Positions 1-6,316 of a stretch of 9,196 nt of DNA are shown one piece after another (positions within the stretch are counted from its first letter, which is position 1; every line of letters begins with the position of its first letter). The notes under the pieces are model-generated. The model searched no databases. It had not been told where the DNA came from and worked only from the letters and a program-made list of their open reading frames with translations. The stretch is taken from NCBI GenBank assembly GCA_937890135.1, contig CALBYC010000041.1:1-9196 (forward strand). Reading direction: 5' to 3'. The translations under genes were made by a program, and so were the position numbers. The DNA is from an uncultured Parabacteroides sp. (GTDB lineage Bacteria; Bacteroidota; Bacteroidia; Bacteroidales; Tannerellaceae).

Positions 1-812
1 GAGATAAGAAGAAATTGCTCGAATTGTCAGAGATGAATGGGAAACAATACAAAATCGACAAGCTGAAACAGTCGGAAAAGCTGAATCCGGAACAAAGGAA
101 CGTCAAGCTGCTGAAGGAAATCCAATCGTCCTTGCATTTGCAAGAATTGCCTGCGCAAATCGAATGCTTTGACAACTCGAATATACAAGGCGCTGAACCG
201 GTTGCCGCTTGCGTTGTCTTCAAGATGGGGAAGCCGTCCAAAGCGGATTATCGTAAATATAATATCAAAACAGTGGAAGGCCCCGACGATTATGCTTCCA
301 TGCGTGAAGTGGTGCGCAGACGCTATTCTCGCATGACAGATGAGGGAACGCCTCTGCCTAATTTGATCATCACCGATGGCGGGAAAGGACAAATGGAGGC
401 TGTTCGTGCTGTTGTCGAGGATGAATTGCATTTGCATATACCCATTGCCGGCTTGGCCAAGGACAACCGGCATCGCACGGCGGAACTGTTGTTCGGGTTC
501 CCGCCGAAAGTGGTAGGGATGAAAGTGGATTCTCCCTTGTTCCATTTGTTGACTCGAATGCAAGATGAAGTCCATCGCTTTGCAATCGCCTTCCACCGGG
601 ACAAACGAAGCAAGGCGCAGAACCATTCGGCTTTGGACGATATCAAAGGCGTCGGTGAGAAAACGAAGACTCTTTTGCTGAAGCATTTTAAAAGCGTCAA
701 GCGTATCCGGGAGGCTTCCGAGGAAGAGCTTTCGTCGCTCATTGGCAAGAATAAGGCAATGGCCGTAAAGAATGGATTGGAAAAGAACACTAATAAGATA
801 GAACAAATATGA
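1..812 (+). CDS. uvrC: UvrC, excinuclease ABC subunit C (C-terminal part; 5' end outside window)
   Basis: This is the 3' part of the nuclease subunit of UvrABC nucleotide excision repair, which makes the incisions on either side of a DNA lesion. The frame is open from the window edge (first full codon at 3-5), giving 269 residues of a protein that is usually about 600 long; the GIY-YIG domain and UVR motif are expected upstream. What is visible is the RNase H-like endonuclease domain that makes the 5' cut. Counting codon 3-5 as residue 1, the likely catalytic residues are D57 (in CFDNSNIQG), D125 (ITDGGKGQ), D154 (LAKDN) and H191 (DEVHRFAIAFHR). A C-terminal helix-hairpin-helix DNA-binding domain follows (IKGVGEKTKTLLLKHF, then the second hairpin around SSLIGKNKA). 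The stop codon overlaps the dtd start as ATGA (809-812), so the genes are probably translationally coupled. All key residues are intact. Identity is very secure. Confidence 0.97.
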   Translation, partial: DKKKLLELSEMNGKQYKIDKLKQSEKLNPEQRNVKLLKEIQSSLHLQELPAQIECFDNSNIQGAEPVAACVVFKMGKPSKADYRKYNIKTVEGPDDYASMREVVRRRYSRMTDEGTPLPNLIITDGGKGQMEAVRAVVEDELHLHIPIAGLAKDNRHRTAELLFGFPPKVVGMKVDSPLFHLLTRMQDEVHRFAIAFHRDKRSKAQNHSALDDIKGVGEKTKTLLLKHFKSVKRIREASEEELSSLIGKNKAMAVKNGLEKNTNKIEQI

Positions 813-1261
813 GGACAGTGATACAGAGAGTCCAGCATGCTTCCGTGACGATTGACGGGGCGTTGAAATCAAAGATAGGGAAAGGGTTACTTATCTTAGT
901 CGGAATCGAGGATCGTGACAAGCAAGAGGACATCGATTGGTTGTGTAAGAAAATTTGCAATTTGAGGATTTTCGACGATGAGAATGGAGTGATGAACAAG
1001 TCGGTGTTGGATATCGATGGCGAGATTCTGGTCGTGAGCCAGTTCACCTTGCATGCTTCGACCAAGAAGGGGAACAGGCCTTCTTATATCAAAGCATCCA
1101 AACCGGATTTCGCCATACCCATGTATGAAGCTTTTTGCAAAGAGTTGAGCGCGCAATCCGGCAAGGACGTGCAGACCGGCCGTTTCGGCGCTGACATGAA
1201 GGTGGATTTGTTGAATGACGGCCCGGTGACCATTTTGATCGATACTCAAAACAAAGAGTGA
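809..1261 (+). CDS. dtd: D-aminoacyl-tRNA deacylase (D-Tyr-tRNA deacylase)
   Basis: This cytoplasmic enzyme hydrolyses D-amino acids (and, in the family, glycine) wrongly attached to tRNA, recycling the tRNA and keeping D-residues out of protein. The 150-residue length is normal for bacterial DTD. It starts with the family-typical MRTVIQRV and carries the SQFTL motif (residues 77-81), the downstream GNRPS segment and the NDGPVT motif (136-141) whose Gly-cisPro pair gives the enzyme its chiral selectivity. The GADMKV stretch (127-132) is also characteristic. The ATG at 809 overlaps the uvrC stop, and the MazG-like gene follows 4 nt after the stop, so it sits inside an operon. No defects seen. 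Confidence 0.96.
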   Translation: MRTVIQRVQHASVTIDGALKSKIGKGLLILVGIEDRDKQEDIDWLCKKICNLRIFDDENGVMNKSVLDIDGEILVVSQFTLHASTKKGNRPSYIKASKPDFAIPMYEAFCKELSAQSGKDVQTGRFGADMKVDLLNDGPVTILIDTQNKE

Positions 1262-1265
1262 ACAG

Positions 1266-1598
1266 ATGGAAGAGATGACATTGAAAGAAGCGCAGCGGTT
1301 GGTCGACCATTGGATTAAGACGTACGGCGTACGTTATTTCAATGAGCTGACGAACATGGCGATTTTAACGGAAGAAGTGGGAGAGGTCGCCCGCTTGATT
1401 GCCCGCATATATGGGGAACAGTCTTTTAAAGAGAGCGACAAGGACAAAGATTTAGGCGATGAAATGGCCGATGTCTTGTGGGTCCTGATTTGCCTGGCAA
1501 ACCAGACCGGGGTCGACTTGACAGACGCTTTCCGCAAGAATATGGAGAAAAAAACGCGCAGGGATAAGGAAAGACATATAAACAATCAAAAACTATAA
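1266..1598 (+). CDS. MazG-like nucleotide pyrophosphohydrolase
   Basis: This is a small (110 residue) single-domain protein of the all-alpha NTP pyrophosphohydrolase superfamily (MazG/dUTPase-like). Members hydrolyse (d)NTPs or modified nucleotides to the monophosphate and pyrophosphate using Mg2+. The metal-binding signature is present as EEVGE at residues 36-40 (EExxE) followed by ExxD at 66-69 (DEMADVL). The region between is charged and probably a loop (ESDKDKDLGD). The C-terminus is strongly basic (EKKTRRDKERH). It is much shorter than E. coli MazG, which has two MazG domains, so it should not be named mazG on this evidence; the preferred nucleotide is unknown. Position 4 nt after dtd and 3 nt before deoC places it in the same operon, consistent with nucleotide-pool cleaning. 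Confidence 0.9.
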   Translation: MEEMTLKEAQRLVDHWIKTYGVRYFNELTNMAILTEEVGEVARLIARIYGEQSFKESDKDKDLGDEMADVLWVLICLANQTGVDLTDAFRKNMEKKTRRDKERHINNQKL

Positions 1599-1601
1599 AA
1601 G

Positions 1602-2528
1602 ATGGAACAACAATTTAGCAAGCAAGAAGGATGGGATGCCCGCACCGAAGAATTTTCTAAAGTCAACGGGGACAAATATCACGAAGCGTTTGGCAAGTTT
1701 GCCGCGGTAGGAAGCAATGAGGAGGTTTCCGCCCAGGTTCAAGCATTGCTGGAAAAGCATGCCAAGGACAACTTCTCGCCCGAAGTGCTCAAAGCTATCC
1801 ATGGTTACATTGACCTCACTTCATTGACGAGTTTGGATACGAAAGAAAGCATTTGGAAAATGACGGGCTGTGTGAATGACTTTGAGGGGACTCGCCCGGA
1901 TGTCCCCAATGTCGCGGCTATCTGCGTGTATCCATATTTCGTTGGCACTGTCAAGCAAGCCTTGACCGCCCAGGACGTAAATATCGCGGCCGTGAGCGGG
2001 GGATTCCCGGCTTCTCAGACATTTACCGAAATCAAGGTGGCTGAGACGGCAATGTGCGTCATGGAAGGAGCGGACGAGATAGATGTCGTGATGAATCTGG
2101 GGTGCTTCATGGAAGAAAATTATGAAGACCTTTGTGATGAATTGGAAGAGATAAAAGACAGCTGCCACGGGGCGAAGTTGAAAGTCATTCTTGAGACGGG
2201 TGCTTTGGGCACCATGGAAAATGTCCGCAAGGCTTCTATTTTAGCGTTGTATTCCAATGCGGATTTCATCAAGACATCTACAGGGAAAGGGTATCCGGGC
2301 GCCACTCCGGAAGCTGCGTATGTCATGGCAAAAGTCATTAGGCAGTATTATGACTTGACGGGCCGCAAGGTGGGACTGAAGGTCGCCGGCGGGATCCGGA
2401 CGTCGGAAGAGGCGGTGAAGTATTATACAATCGTCAAGGAAGTTTTAGGTGACGAGTGGCTTGGCAAAGACTCTTTTCGCATAGGGGCGAGCAGCCTGGT
2501 GGGCGATATTGAGAGCCATTTGAAGTAG
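1602..2528 (+). CDS. deoC: Deoxyribose-phosphate aldolase DeoC (class I aldolase)
   Basis: It cleaves 2-deoxy-D-ribose 5-phosphate to glyceraldehyde 3-phosphate and acetaldehyde, the last step in deoxynucleoside catabolism, in the cytoplasm. The TIM-barrel active site is complete: D161 in the DEIDVVMNLG strand (equivalent to E. coli D102), the Schiff-base lysine K224 in FIKTSTGKG (E. coli K167) and the proton-relay lysine K260 in LKVAGGIRT (E. coli K201). A GASSLVGDI phosphate-binding segment lies near the C-terminus. At 308 residues it is about 50 longer than E. coli DeoC, mainly from an N-terminal extension of about 60 residues ahead of the IDLTSL segment; this longer form is, to my knowledge, common in Bacteroidetes. 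The ATG at 1602 is 3 nt after the preceding stop, and the whole extension is in frame, so I keep this start. It is the last gene of the operon. Confidence 0.97.
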   Translation: MEQQFSKQEGWDARTEEFSKVNGDKYHEAFGKFAAVGSNEEVSAQVQALLEKHAKDNFSPEVLKAIHGYIDLTSLTSLDTKESIWKMTGCVNDFEGTRPDVPNVAAICVYPYFVGTVKQALTAQDVNIAAVSGGFPASQTFTEIKVAETAMCVMEGADEIDVVMNLGCFMEENYEDLCDELEEIKDSCHGAKLKVILETGALGTMENVRKASILALYSNADFIKTSTGKGYPGATPEAAYVMAKVIRQYYDLTGRKVGLKVAGGIRTSEEAVKYYTIVKEVLGDEWLGKDSFRIGASSLVGDIESHLK

Positions 2529-2561
2529 CAGCGCCGTCCTTGGCGATTAATCGGTATGATT

Positions 2562-2584
2562 GGCCTTGGAAAAGAAAAAAGGCC
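2562..2584 (+). repeat. Inverted repeat downstream of deoC (GGCCTT / AAGGCC)
   Basis: A perfect 6-bp dyad flanks an A-rich 11-nt loop (2568-2578), 33 nt after the deoC stop. Two G-T wobble pairs could extend it outwards. It could be a transcript-end hairpin, but there is no T tract after it on the + strand. On the - strand the loop becomes T-rich instead, so the terminator function is uncertain. Confidence 0.35.
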
Positions 2585-2695
2585 GGGTGAGCAGCCTCGG
2601 CACTTTCGGAAGGTGGACTCTTTTGCCCCCGGGCGTTTCGCTGGAAACGTTTGGACGGTGGAAATGAAAGGCAGTGGCTGTTTAACGGAATGATT

Positions 2696-2741
2696 GCACC
2701 CGTTTGTTGAAAACCCCGCAATGGTTTTTGCAAACGGGTGC
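2696..2741. repeat. Long imperfect hairpin with perfect 11-bp outer stem
   Basis: GCACCCGTTTG at 2696-2706 pairs perfectly with CAAACGGGTGC at 2731-2741. Inside it, after a small asymmetric internal loop, AAAACC (2710-2715) pairs with GGTTTT (2723-2728), leaving a 7-nt apical loop (2716-2722). The structure has about 17 pairs in 46 nt, which is well above what is expected by chance in a short intergenic region. It lacks a following T run. It could be an RNA structure at the end of the deoC transcript, a dispersed palindromic element, or a protein-binding dyad; the sequence alone does not decide. Confidence 0.6.
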
Positions 2742-2781
2742 GGCCGTTTATCTCATTGGCGGGACAAACGGGACGGCGTGC

Positions 2782-2800
2782 CTTCGATTAGAACTTCGAT
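2782..2800 (+). promoter_or_regulatory. Short direct repeat CTTCGAT x2, candidate activator site upstream of tolC
   Basis: CTTCGAT occurs at 2782-2788 and again at 2794-2800, starts 12 nt apart, and the match extends loosely (CTTCGATTA versus CTTCGATGA). It lies 46 nt upstream of the predicted -33 element of the tolC promoter. Response regulators of the LytTR class usually recognise two direct repeats spaced about one helical turn apart upstream of the promoter, and a kinase of the class that signals to LytTR regulators is encoded downstream. The link is inference; a 7-bp repeat could be accidental. Confidence 0.3.
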
Positions 2801-2846
2801 GAAAAAACCGGATTGGTCGATGGAATCAAGTCCAATTTCTATAATA

Positions 2847-2878
2847 GTTGCGGCCTTGTCGGGCACTTTCTACTTTTG
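2847..2878 (+). promoter_or_regulatory. Bacteroidetes-type promoter for tolC
   Basis: TACTTTTG at 2871-2878 is an exact match to the Bacteroidetes primary sigma -7 consensus TAnnTTTG. GTTG at 2847-2850 matches three of the four bases of the -33 TTTG element, with a 20-nt spacer, within the usual range. Transcription would begin around 2882-2887, about 15-20 nt before the ATG at 2902. The promoter overlaps the longer in-frame TTG start at 2848, and so decides in favour of the ATG. Confidence 0.6.
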
Positions 2879-2901
2879 CTTCCGGAAAAAGAAACAAGAA
2901 T

Positions 2902-4224
2902 ATGGTACGGACAATTCTATTAGGTATATTAATTGTGGCATGTGGTTCTTCCGGAGTCTTGGAGGCGCAAGAAAAACCGCAGCGGTGGACGCTCCGTTCA
3001 TGCTTGGATTATGCCATCGAGAATAATATCCAGCTGAAGAAAAGCCGAGTCAATGAACTTTCAGGGTTGGAAGATACTGAAAGGGCGAAAGCCCAATTGT
3101 TCCCCTCTTTGTCCGCGTCGGTGACGCAAGGGTATGTCAATTATCCTTCGGCAAATGTAGACAAGAACAATAGTTATAGCGGCAATTATTCTGTCAATGC
3201 GAACTGGACACTTTTCGACGGGGGGAAGCGGAACAAAGCCATCAAGCAGCAAAAATTGCAAAACGAGATTGACAAGCTCTCTACCGAACAAAGCGAAAAC
3301 GATATACAAGTCGCGATCGTGCAGACATACCTGCAAGTCCTTTATGCCATGGAGTCCGTCCGCATCAATGAGAACACGGTCGAAACTTCCAAAGCCGAGC
3401 GGGACAGGGCGGAAGAGCTGTACAAGGCAGGGTCTATCTCATTGGTGGACTTTTCCCAGTTGGAAAGCCAATACAGCACGGACAAGCACCAATTGGTCGT
3501 GGCGCAGACCAGCTTGGACAATTACAAATTGCAGCTGAAACAACTCCTGGAGCTGGACATCACGCAGGACATCGAGCTGTCTCTCTCAGACATTGACGAG
3601 TCATGGGTGCTGGCTCCGTTGCCGGACAAACAAGTTGTCTACGCTACCTCTCTGGCCGTCATGCCCCAGATCAAGAGCAGCGAGTTGTCGCTGGAAAGCG
3701 CAAAAATAGAAAAACAAAAAGCCAAAGCAAGCTATTGGCCGACCATATCGATGAATGCCGGAATCGGGACGGGCCATTTGTCCGGCACGAATTATAGCTT
3801 TGGTAATAAAATTTGGAATAATTTTAATGAAAGTTTTGGTATTTCAATAAATATCCCTATCTTTACGAACCGAGAAAATAAGACAGCTTACAACAAAGCA
3901 AAGTTAGCCATTACGACAAGCCAGCTTGAGCTGATAAATTCTCAGAAAGAACTGCTGAAAACAGTAGAGGGGATTTACTTGGATGCAACATCTGCCCAGA
4001 GTCAATATCAGTCGGCGATGGAACGATTGTCATATGTCCAACAGAGTTTCAAATTGACCGAAGAACAATTCTTCTTAGGCATGAAGAACACGTTGGAGAT
4101 GTTGACGGAGAAAAACAACTTGCTGAGTGCTCGGCAAGAGGTTCTTCAATCGAAATATATGGCTATCATGAGTATACAACTTTTGAACATTTATCAGAAG
4201 AAGCCTGTCGATTTACTTATTTGA
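2902..4224 (+). CDS. TolC-family outer membrane efflux protein
   Basis: This is the outer membrane and periplasmic tunnel component of a tripartite exporter. I start it at ATG 2902 (440 residues) rather than at the in-frame TTG at 2848, because the promoter occupies 2847-2878 and the ATG gives a normal signal peptide: R3, a hydrophobic core TILLGILIVA, then cleavage probably near A22-Q23. The mature start (WTLRSCLDYAIENNIQLKKS) is the classic opening of outer membrane efflux proteins. Two repeated OEP halves follow, each with long helices rich in Q, K, E and A (for example around TYLQVLYAMESVRINENTVE and later LEQL-type segments) and turn motifs such as LYKAGSISLVDFSQLES and FFLGMKNTLEMLTEKNNLL. 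The sequence IVAC at residues 11-14 resembles a lipobox, so a lipoprotein is possible. It is probably the outer channel for the MacAB pump encoded next, from which it is separated by 113 nt and a candidate terminator. Confidence 0.93.
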   Translation: MVRTILLGILIVACGSSGVLEAQEKPQRWTLRSCLDYAIENNIQLKKSRVNELSGLEDTERAKAQLFPSLSASVTQGYVNYPSANVDKNNSYSGNYSVNANWTLFDGGKRNKAIKQQKLQNEIDKLSTEQSENDIQVAIVQTYLQVLYAMESVRINENTVETSKAERDRAEELYKAGSISLVDFSQLESQYSTDKHQLVVAQTSLDNYKLQLKQLLELDITQDIELSLSDIDESWVLAPLPDKQVVYATSLAVMPQIKSSELSLESAKIEKQKAKASYWPTISMNAGIGTGHLSGTNYSFGNKIWNNFNESFGISINIPIFTNRENKTAYNKAKLAITTSQLELINSQKELLKTVEGIYLDATSAQSQYQSAMERLSYVQQSFKLTEEQFFLGMKNTLEMLTEKNNLLSARQEVLQSKYMAIMSIQLLNIYQKKPVDLLI

Positions 4225-4263
4225 TGACAGGTAGATTCACTCCACTCTCTTTTTTTAATAAGT

Positions 4264-4293
4264 TTCCTGCGACGTGAGTCGCGGGAACTTTTT
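4264..4293 (+). terminator. Candidate intrinsic terminator between tolC and macA
   Basis: TTCCTGCGAC (4264-4273) pairs with GTCGCGGGAA (4278-4287) as a 10-bp stem with one T-G wobble and a GTGA tetraloop. It is followed directly by C and five T residues (4289-4293). This is the textbook layout of a rho-independent terminator. It lies 39 nt after the tolC stop and about 45 nt before the macA start. It could fully separate the two units or act as a partial terminator that lowers pump gene expression relative to tolC. Confidence 0.65.
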
Positions 4294-4337
4294 AGAATAG
4301 CCATTTATAATCAATTAAAAATCGAATCAATAAAGAT
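4294..4337 (+). promoter_or_regulatory. AT-rich macA leader; possible promoter, no clear consensus
   Basis: The 44 nt between the hairpin and macA are strongly AT-rich and contain TATAAT (4306-4311), but no exact TAnnTTTG -7 element and no TTTG -33 element at the right distance. No Shine-Dalgarno sequence is evident; an A-rich leader just before the ATG is usual in Bacteroidetes. A promoter here would be needed if the upstream terminator is efficient. Confidence 0.25.
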
Positions 4338-5564
4338 ATGAAAAAGAAAGCATCAATTTTCTGTGTGGCCGGTGTTGTGGTCGTTGCCGCAGGAATTTTC
4401 CTCTTTTCCGGCAAAAAAGCCGGAGGGGGCATGAAACTGGAAACTGACAAGGTATGCCGCAGCTCCATCAGCAATGTGGTGACGGCTACCGGTACCGTTG
4501 AACCTGTGACGGAGGTCGATGTCGGTACGCAGGTGTCAGGTATCGTCTCCAGGCTGTATGCCGACTATAACGATGTGGTGACCGCGGGGCAACTTATTGC
4601 CAAGATGGATACCGTGACACTCCATGCCGAGCTGGAGTCTGCAACGGCACAATTGAACAAGAGCAAGTCGGAATACGAATATCAGCAGAAGAACTATGCG
4701 CGAAACAAAGTATTGTTCGAGAAGAAGCTGATCAGCGATACCGATTACGAAACGGCTACTTATAATTACGAGCAGGCAAAAGCCAATTATGAGCAGAGCC
4801 AAGCTTCCATGGTCAAGGTTCGCCGTAACTTGGAATATGCAACGATTACAAGCCCTATCAACGGTGTCGTCATTAACCGTGCCGTTGAAGAAGGCCAGAC
4901 CGTTGCGGCCGGGTTCGAAACCCCTACGCTGTTCACTATTGCTGCTGATTTGACGAAGATGCAAATAATAGCGGACGTGGATGAAGCGGACATAGGCAGC
5001 GTCTTGGAAGGGCAGCGTGTGACGTTTACAGTAGATGCATACCCGAACGATGTCTTTGAAGGGAAAGTACAGCAAATCCGCTTGGGAGATAGCAGCGAAA
5101 GTTCTTCTACGACATCTTCAACTTCCACGGTCGTCACATACGAGGTGGTCATTTCTGCCGATAATCCCGACTTGAAGTTAAAGCCGCGCTTGACAGCGAA
5201 CATAACCATTTATACAATGGAGAAGAACGGTGTATTGGTCGTGCCGAACAAAGCTTTGCGTTTCATAGCCGATCCGGAGATGTTGGCTCCTTTAGGTATT
5301 GTTGTCGACAATGCCGGGGCTACCGACGTCCCCGCTGGAGAGAAGGTTGTTTGGGTTAAGGTAAACAATCGATTAGAACCGAAGGCTATCACGGTAGGTT
5401 CAAGCGATAGCAATGTTACAGAAGTAGTCAGCGGCCTTGGTGAAGGGGATGAAGTCGCGGTTGATTTGGCCGCTGCTGCTTTTGCAACTCCCGGACAGCC
5501 TCAGCAAGAGCGGAGTCCGTTTATGCCGGGCCCTCCGGGAAGCCAGAAAAAAGATAAGAAGTAA
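4338..5564 (+). CDS. MacA-like periplasmic adaptor (membrane fusion protein, HlyD/RND type)
   Basis: This adaptor bridges a MacB-type inner membrane ABC transporter and a TolC-type channel. The 408-residue protein starts with a basic n-region and one membrane anchor (about residues 7-24), then the MacA hallmark TGTVEPVTEVDVGTQVSG (51-68) that begins the first lipoyl half. A helical coiled-coil hairpin spans about 95-165 (many Q, K, E, Y; for example YEQAKANYEQSQ). The second lipoyl half is at 168-200 (TSPINGVVINRAVEEGQTV), a beta-barrel domain at about 205-295 (ADVDEADIG, RLTANITIYT) and a membrane-proximal domain to about 375. Odd features: a Ser/Thr-rich loop (251-264) inside the barrel, and a Pro/Gln-rich, Lys-ending tail (about 384-408) beyond the E. 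coli MacA length of 371. The ATPase gene starts 5 nt after the stop. Substrate is unknown, so I do not assign macrolide specificity. Confidence 0.93.
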   Translation: MKKKASIFCVAGVVVVAAGIFLFSGKKAGGGMKLETDKVCRSSISNVVTATGTVEPVTEVDVGTQVSGIVSRLYADYNDVVTAGQLIAKMDTVTLHAELESATAQLNKSKSEYEYQQKNYARNKVLFEKKLISDTDYETATYNYEQAKANYEQSQASMVKVRRNLEYATITSPINGVVINRAVEEGQTVAAGFETPTLFTIAADLTKMQIIADVDEADIGSVLEGQRVTFTVDAYPNDVFEGKVQQIRLGDSSESSSTTSSTSTVVTYEVVISADNPDLKLKPRLTANITIYTMEKNGVLVVPNKALRFIADPEMLAPLGIVVDNAGATDVPAGEKVVWVKVNNRLEPKAITVGSSDSNVTEVVSGLGEGDEVAVDLAAAAFATPGQPQQERSPFMPGPPGSQKKDKK

Positions 5565-5569
5565 AAGTC

Positions 5570-6313
5570 ATGAAAGAGATTATAAAACTGGAAAACATCA
5601 AGCGGAACTTTATTGTAGGCGATGAAGTAGTCCATGCGCTACGAGGTGTCAGTTTCACCATATATGAAGGTGAATTTGTAACAATCATGGGTGCGTCTGG
5701 TTCCGGGAAAAGTACATTGTTGAATACGTTGGGTTGTCTGGACACGCCGACAAGTGGGGAATATTATCTGGATGGTGTGTCCGTTCGTACGATGGGAAAG
5801 AATGCCAGAGCTACACTTCGCAACAGAAAGATTGGTTTTGTTTTCCAGAATTATAATCTGTTGCCGAAGACGACGGCGGTTGAAAATGTAGAATTGCCTT
5901 TGATGTATAACCCTGCGTATACGGCTTCCCAGCGCAGGAAAAAGGCAATCGAGGCATTAAAGTCCGTGGGATTAGGCGACCGGTTGTACCACAAGAGCAA
6001 CCAAATGTCCGGCGGCCAGATGCAACGTGTGGCGATTGCCCGTGCCTTGGTCAATGATCCTGCCGTTATTCTGGCTGATGAAGCTACAGGAAACCTGGAT
6101 ACGCGTACCAGCTTCGAGATACTTGTGTTGTTCCAGAAACTTCATGACCAAGGGCGCACGATTATATTTGTGACGCACAATCCTGAAATCGCCCAGTATA
6201 GCAGCCGGAACATCATGCTGAAAGACGGGCACATAGTCTCGGATGTTAAGAATGAAAACATACTAAGTGCGGCAGAAGCATTGGCAAAGCTGCCTGTTAA
6301 TGATGACTATTAA
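5570..6313 (+). CDS. MacB/LolD-type ABC transporter ATP-binding protein
   Basis: This is the cytoplasmic nucleotide-binding subunit of the exporter; ATP hydrolysis drives the mechanotransmission cycle of the partner permease. At 247 residues it is one complete ABC domain: Walker A GASGSGKST (41-49), Q-loop at Q93 in VFQNYNLLP, signature MSGGQMQRVAIARAL (146-160), Walker B VILADEATGNLD (166-177, with D170 and catalytic E171) and switch H203 in VTHN. The sequence matches the LolD/MacB/FtsE subgroup (ALRGVSFTIYEGEFVTIMG; LLNTLGCLDTPTSGEYYLDG). In E. coli MacB this domain is fused to the permease; here it is a separate gene that ends 3 nt before the permease. All catalytic elements are intact. 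Confidence 0.95.
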   Translation: MKEIIKLENIKRNFIVGDEVVHALRGVSFTIYEGEFVTIMGASGSGKSTLLNTLGCLDTPTSGEYYLDGVSVRTMGKNARATLRNRKIGFVFQNYNLLPKTTAVENVELPLMYNPAYTASQRRKKAIEALKSVGLGDRLYHKSNQMSGGQMQRVAIARALVNDPAVILADEATGNLDTRTSFEILVLFQKLHDQGRTIIFVTHNPEIAQYSSRNIMLKDGHIVSDVKNENILSAAEALAKLPVNDDY

Positions 6314-6316
6314 GTT

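Larger units (their letters stand above)
2529..2846. other. Non-coding intergenic region rich in inverted repeats
   Basis: I see no credible gene on either strand here: the open frames start at TTG or run antisense and have no recognisable composition or motif. The region contains several short dyads just after deoC: a perfect palindrome CGATTAATCG at 2544-2553, the inverted pair GGCCTT/AAGGCC (2562-2567 and 2579-2584), CGTTTC-gctg-GAAACG (2634-2649) and the large hairpin at 2696-2741 listed separately. The octamer CAAACGGG occurs at 2731-2738 and 2765-2772 and inverted at 2699-2706. None of the dyads is followed by a clear T run on the + strand, so I cannot name one as the operon terminator, although one of them may end the uvrC-deoC transcript. 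Confidence 0.6.

Noticed and set aside
27..872. 281-codon open frame on the - strand opposite uvrC
   Set aside because: It lies wholly antisense to a gene with intact catalytic motifs and has no protein-family features; it is a reading-frame shadow.
2694..3026. 110-codon open frame on the + strand overlapping the tolC promoter and signal peptide
   Set aside because: It starts at TTG, runs through the large hairpin and the tolC promoter, overlaps the well-supported tolC 5' end in another frame, and has no recognisable motif.
4204..4231. Inverted repeat CCTGTC/GACAGG across the tolC stop codon as a terminator
   Set aside because: The stem is only 6 bp with a 16-nt loop and no T run directly after it; the hairpin at 4264-4293 is a much better terminator.
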